Below are positions 60,740-64,000 of a DNA stretch of 64,000 nt, piece after piece (the first letter of the stretch is position 1; each line of letters begins with the position of its first letter). The notes under the pieces are model-generated. The model searched no databases. It was not told where the DNA came from and was given only the letters and a program-made list of their open reading frames with translations. The position numbers were made by a program, and so were the translations under genes. Source of the stretch: Acidaminococcus timonensis (GTDB lineage Bacteria; Bacillota; Negativicutes; Acidaminococcales; Acidaminococcaceae); the NCBI RefSeq assembly GCF_900106585.1, contig NZ_FNWH01000006.1, positions 372,001 through 436,000 on the forward strand, read 5' to 3'.

Positions 60740-62116
60740 ATGAACAATCCGAACCCCGTTAAAATCGTGGAAACGGTTCTGCGTGATGGACATCAGTCCC
60801 TCTGTGCAACCCGTATGCGCACCAGCGATATGCTGCCCGTACTGGAACAACTGGATGACTGCGGTTTTTATGCCCTGGAAGCCTGGGGCGGTGCCACTTT
60901 CGATTCCTGCCTGCGGTTCCTGAATGAAGATCCCTGGGAACGGCTGCGTACCATTCGGAAACATGTAAAGAAAACCAAGCTGCAAATGCTGCTCCGTGGC
61001 CAGAACATCCTGGGTTACAACCATTATGCAGATGATGTTGTGACGGAATTCGTCAAACGGTCCGTTGACAACGGGATTGATATCATCCGTATTTTCGATG
61101 CCTTCAACGATGTCCGGAACCTGGAAACGGCCATGAAGGCCACCAAGGATGCCGGCGCCCATGCCCAGGGCACCCTGGTATATACCATCAGCCCGTATCA
61201 TAAAGACAGCGACTACCTGAAGCTGGCCAAGGAACTGGAAGAAATGGGTGCTGACTCCATCTGCATCAAAGATATGTCCGGCCTGCTGGCTCCCTATGCC
61301 TGCGCTTCTCTGGTGACGGCCCTGAAGAAAGAACTGAGCATTCCTGTGAATGTCCATTCCCACTGCACCAGCGGCATGGCTTCCATGACCCTGCTGAAAG
61401 CCGTGGAATCCGGTGCGGACATTGTGGATACGGCCCTGTCTCCCTTTGCGGAAACCACCAGCCATCCCTGCACCGAATCCCTGGTCTACACCCTGAAGGG
61501 GACTCCCAGAGATACCGGCATCGACATGGACAAACTGGGGCCCATTGCGGACCACTTCAAGAAAGTCCGTGCTGATCTGGTGAAGACCTTCCATCTGCCC
61601 AGCAACATCAGCATCAACCCCAAGGTCCTGAGCTTCCAGATCCCTGGCGGCATGCTGTCCAACATGCTGAACCAGCTGACCGAAATGGGCATGGCCGACA
61701 AGTACGAAGAAGTGCTGAAGGAAGTGCCCAAAGTCCGTGCCGACCTGGGGTATCCTCCGCTGGTGACTCCTTCCAGCCAGATCGTAGGCACTATGGCGAC
61801 CATGAATGTGATGATGGGACGGTACAAGATGATCCCCAACGAAATCCAGGATATTGTCATGGGCAAATACGGAAAGACTCCGGGACCCATCAGCGAAGAT
61901 CTGAAGAAACTGGTGCGCCGCTGGATCGTCAAGAAGACGGGCAAGACCATGATCGCGCCCATTACCCACAGACCGGCCGACGACATCCCGCCGCAAATGG
62001 ACAAGATGAAAGCCGACCTGGCTGCCAAAGGGTATCCCAACGCTTCTGTGGAAGATGTGCTGAGCTATGCACTGTTCCCGGAAGTTGCTCTGGCTTTCTT
62101 CAAGAACAACCGCTAA
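60740..62116 (+). CDS. oadA: Oxaloacetate decarboxylase alpha / pyruvate carboxylase subunit B-type carboxyltransferase, no biotin domain
   Basis: The 458-residue TIM-barrel enzyme belongs to the 5S/OadA/PycB carboxyltransferases. TVLRDGHQSLCATRM carries the metal-ligand aspartate, AWGGATFDSC and MLLRGQNILGY follow, CIKDMSGLL holds the lysine, and NVHSHCTSGMASM provides the metal histidines. It moves CO2 between biotin and oxaloacetate/pyruvate. The family's C-terminal biotinyl domain (AMKM) is absent, so a separate biotin carrier is required. The C-terminal helical domain (IPNEIQDIVMGKYGKTPGPIS) is intact. It is monocistronic with its own terminator. Confidence 0.92.
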   Translation: MNNPNPVKIVETVLRDGHQSLCATRMRTSDMLPVLEQLDDCGFYALEAWGGATFDSCLRFLNEDPWERLRTIRKHVKKTKLQMLLRGQNILGYNHYADDVVTEFVKRSVDNGIDIIRIFDAFNDVRNLETAMKATKDAGAHAQGTLVYTISPYHKDSDYLKLAKELEEMGADSICIKDMSGLLAPYACASLVTALKKELSIPVNVHSHCTSGMASMTLLKAVESGADIVDTALSPFAETTSHPCTESLVYTLKGTPRDTGIDMDKLGPIADHFKKVRADLVKTFHLPSNISINPKVLSFQIPGGMLSNMLNQLTEMGMADKYEEVLKEVPKVRADLGYPPLVTPSSQIVGTMATMNVMMGRYKMIPNEIQDIVMGKYGKTPGPISEDLKKLVRRWIVKKTGKTMIAPITHRPADDIPPQMDKMKADLAAKGYPNASVEDVLSYALFPEVALAFFKNNR

Positions 62117-62124
62117 GTTCAAGC

Positions 62125-62161
62125 AAAAAGAGGTGCTCCTCGCTGAGCACCTCTTTTTTTG
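62125..62161 (+). terminator. Intrinsic terminator after the carboxyltransferase gene
   Basis: GAGGTGCTC / GAGCACCTC stem followed by TTTTTTT. Confidence 0.85.
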
Positions 62162-62163
62162 TA

Positions 62164-62282
62164 TTTGTCCTTCCCTGAAAGGGAAGGGGGACCGTCCGTA
62201 TGGACGGTGGATAGGTCTTACACCCAATGTGAGACCTCCTACCCGCAAGCGGGTCCTTCCCCCTTTCAGGGGGATACTGGTT
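62164..62282. repeat. Family D palindromes
   Basis: TCCTTCCCTGAAAGGGAAGG, GACCGTCCGTATGGACGGT, CCCGCAAGCGGG and CCCCCTTTCAGGGGG follow in tandem, the same building blocks as at 26750-26825. Confidence 0.75.
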
Positions 62283-62295
62283 TGTGCGTGGTACT

Positions 62296-62330
62296 AAAAA
62301 TCCCCTCGGGTTCAACCCGAGGGGATTTTT
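62296..62330. terminator. Bidirectional intrinsic terminator
   Basis: AAAAATCCCCTCGGG-TTCAA-CCCGAGGGGATTTTT is a perfect stem with A and T tracts on either side, placed just before the stop of the minus-strand PBP gene. Confidence 0.9.
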
Positions 62331-62332
62331 CA

Positions 62333-64000
62333 TCACTGTTTCGGCGGCCGTACCGGCGGAGGCGTGGAGCTCTTGCCGGAGGAACGGGGCGGCTGGGGTA
62401 CATTGCCATCTCCCGGCAATGCATCTGCCTTGCTCTTGCTGCTCTTCTTGGTGTCAGCGGCTTTCTTGCTGCTGGAACTGCTGGACGATTTCTTGGGCGC
62501 TTCATATTTTGGCGCCGGCATCTTGAAGCCATCGGGCTTGTCGAAGTCCGAGGCGGGCGTATCGGCCAGGGCGTTGCTCATGAACGTACGCCACAGGGTA
62601 GCGGGTTCGCCACCACCGGTCATGCCGCCCAGGGATTCGTTGTTGTCGTCCCCGATCCAGACGGCGCAGGCCAGGTCGGGGGTGAAGCCTACGAACCAGG
62701 CGTCATGGTAATTGTCAGTGGTCCCGGATTTCCCGGCGCAGGGCCGGTTAATGGCGGCACCACGGCCGGTGCCCCGGGTCATGACGTCTTCCATCATGGA
62801 GATCATCATATAGGCGCTTTCCGGTTTTACAACCTGGGTGGGGTTGGCTTTGTGTTCATAGAGCACCTTGCCGTTCCGGTCCAGGATCTTGATGATGGGG
62901 GTGGGCTTATTGAATTTGCCCATATTGGCGATGCCCGCATAGGCACCGGCCATCTCCAGAGGCGTCACCCCATGGGTCAGGCCGCCTACAGCCATGGCCG
63001 GATTGTCGTCATCCTCCACCAGGGTGCTGATGCCCAGGCGCTTGGCCAGCTTCAGGGTCTTTTCCGTTCCGTACTTCATGGCCACCTTGATGGCAGGTAC
63101 GTTATAGGAATAGGTGAGGGCCGTCCGATACGAGACCGTGCCATGGAAGCTGCGGTCGTAGTTCTGGGGGTTCCAGTCACCCGGGATGGGGGAATCCTGC
63201 ACCGTATCGCTGGGGGTGGCACCCTGTTCCAGGGCGTTCAGGTAGACAAAGGGTTTCATGGAGGAACCGGGCTGCCGTTCCGCCATGACGGCACGGTTGA
63301 ACTGGTCGGTACCCCGGCCGCCGATCATAGCCTTAATGTAGCCGGTCTTGGGATCTACGGCCACAATGGAGGACTGGGGCTGTTTCAGCTTGTTGCTGTC
63401 GGTGTAGTAGGTGGGAGTGAGGGCGGCGGCTTTTTCTGCCGCTTTCTGCATATCGGGATCCAGGGTGGTGTAGACTTTCAGGCCCTGCTTGTAGACGGCA
63501 TCGGGACCAAATTTGTCCACCAGAAGCTGGATGCAGTAATCGATGAAGTATTTCTTGGAGCCGGGAGATTCGTTCAGGCTCTTGTAGGTCAGAGGCTCTG
63601 CATAGGCTTCGTCCGCCTGTTCCTTGGTGATGAACCCGTACTTGGTCATCTGTTCCAGCACCGTCTTCTGCCGTTCCTTGGCAGCCTTGGGGTTGGACAG
63701 AGGGGAGTAGTAGTTGGGGCTCTTGGGGATGCCGGCGATCATGGCACACTGGGCCAGGTCCAGATCCTGCACGTGCTTGCCGAAATACGTATTGGCGGCG
63801 GTCTCCACACCGTAGGAACCCTGGCCGAAGTAGATCTGGTTCATGTACATTTCCAGGATTTCGTTCTTGGTGTACTTCTGCTCGATCTGCAGGGCGATGA
63901 AGGCTTCGTGCAGCTTCCGGCTCAAGGTCTGTTCCTGGGTCAGGAAGTAGTTCTTGGCCAGCTGCTGGGTAATGGTACTGCCGCCCTGGACTTCGCCCCA
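62333..64000 (-). CDS. Class A penicillin-binding protein (PBP1A type), 5' end beyond the window
   Basis: The frame is open to base 64000, so at least 555 residues are present and the N-terminus is missing. The edge starts in the glycosyltransferase domain with GGSTITQQLAKNYFL. The transpeptidase domain has SxxK in PGSSMKPFVYLNA (catalytic serine), SYN in TYSYNVPAIK and KTG-type AGKSGTTDN. It builds and cross-links peptidoglycan at the inner membrane outer face. The C-terminus is a low-complexity Ser/Lys/Pro tail (KKSSSSSSSKKAADTKK to PPPVRPPKQ), probably flexible. Stop at 62333-62335. Confidence 0.95.
   Translation of the reverse strand, partial: WGEVQGGSTITQQLAKNYFLTQEQTLSRKLHEAFIALQIEQKYTKNEILEMYMNQIYFGQGSYGVETAANTYFGKHVQDLDLAQCAMIAGIPKSPNYYSPLSNPKAAKERQKTVLEQMTKYGFITKEQADEAYAEPLTYKSLNESPGSKKYFIDYCIQLLVDKFGPDAVYKQGLKVYTTLDPDMQKAAEKAAALTPTYYTDSNKLKQPQSSIVAVDPKTGYIKAMIGGRGTDQFNRAVMAERQPGSSMKPFVYLNALEQGATPSDTVQDSPIPGDWNPQNYDRSFHGTVSYRTALTYSYNVPAIKVAMKYGTEKTLKLAKRLGISTLVEDDDNPAMAVGGLTHGVTPLEMAGAYAGIANMGKFNKPTPIIKILDRNGKVLYEHKANPTQVVKPESAYMMISMMEDVMTRGTGRGAAINRPCAGKSGTTDNYHDAWFVGFTPDLACAVWIGDDNNESLGGMTGGGEPATLWRTFMSNALADTPASDFDKPDGFKMPAPKYEAPKKSSSSSSSKKAADTKKSSKSKADALPGDGNVPQPPRSSGKSSTPPPVRPPKQ

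Overview
The window looks like the chromosome of a diderm Firmicute (class Negativicutes), most likely Acidaminococcus or a close relative. The evidence is a trimeric autotransporter whose membrane anchor is followed by an S-layer-homology (SLH) segment, anaerobic fermentative enzymes (pyruvate formate-lyase with its activase, and a biotin-dependent decarboxylase-type carboxyltransferase subunit), an FNR-like regulator with an N-terminal cysteine cluster, and an S-box riboswitch. The genus is inferred from gene content; no rRNA or marker-gene comparison was possible. Coding sequence is moderately GC-rich and most genes are on the + strand. No tRNA, rRNA or CRISPR array was found.

Layout. 1-5.2 kb: end of a uracil permease, guaA, a di-iron iron-sulfur repair protein (ric) with an extra zinc ribbon, and an ArsR-chrA-chrA operon with a clear operator. 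5.5-15.2 kb: amidohydrolase, C39-like protein, RibD-like reductase, membrane-bound spermidine-synthase-like protein, a second ArsR with a truncated old-yellow-enzyme remnant, tandem radical SAM genes, ogt, and Rrf2, MerR and Xre regulators. 15.6-22.9 kb: a trimeric autotransporter adhesin gene of about 7.3 kb broken by one missing base. 23-33.6 kb: a permease, an M20 peptidase, an FMN reductase, a ketopantoate-reductase-like gene, an ABC exporter pair whose first gene is frameshifted by a 4-bp duplication, an MscS channel and a Gfo/Idh oxidoreductase. 33.7-41.7 kb: a TPR protein, a Nudix/hydroxyacyl-CoA dehydrogenase fusion, an FNR-like regulator, pflA, pflB (both with FNR-type boxes at about -41.5) and a pseudouridine synthase. 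41.8-49.2 kb: a SAM-riboswitch operon (metQ plus M20 peptidase), a LysR gene, a heterodimeric ABC exporter and a small membrane protein. 49.7-56.8 kb: a three-gene operon led by a 1645-residue HD/helical/nucleotidyltransferase/acetyltransferase/phosphoribosyltransferase fusion; this is the best candidate for an undescribed system. 56.9-64 kb: a DASS-type anion symporter, pncB, a secreted cupin, a carboxyltransferase and a class A penicillin-binding protein cut by the window edge.

The spaces between genes are unusually rich in structured repeats. Family A is a long double-stem palindrome placed right after stop codons, with one copy showing compensatory stem changes. Family B is a palindrome with variable tips. 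Family C carries a terminator-like hairpin at each end. Family D is a mosaic of GC-rich palindromes. They mostly replace ordinary terminators and often contact stop codons, which suggests mobile RNA-level or terminator elements.

The clearest functional link is anaerobic control: the FNR-like regulator at 36.5 kb lies just upstream of pflA and pflB, and each has an FNR-like palindrome centred 41.5 bp before its predicted transcription start.
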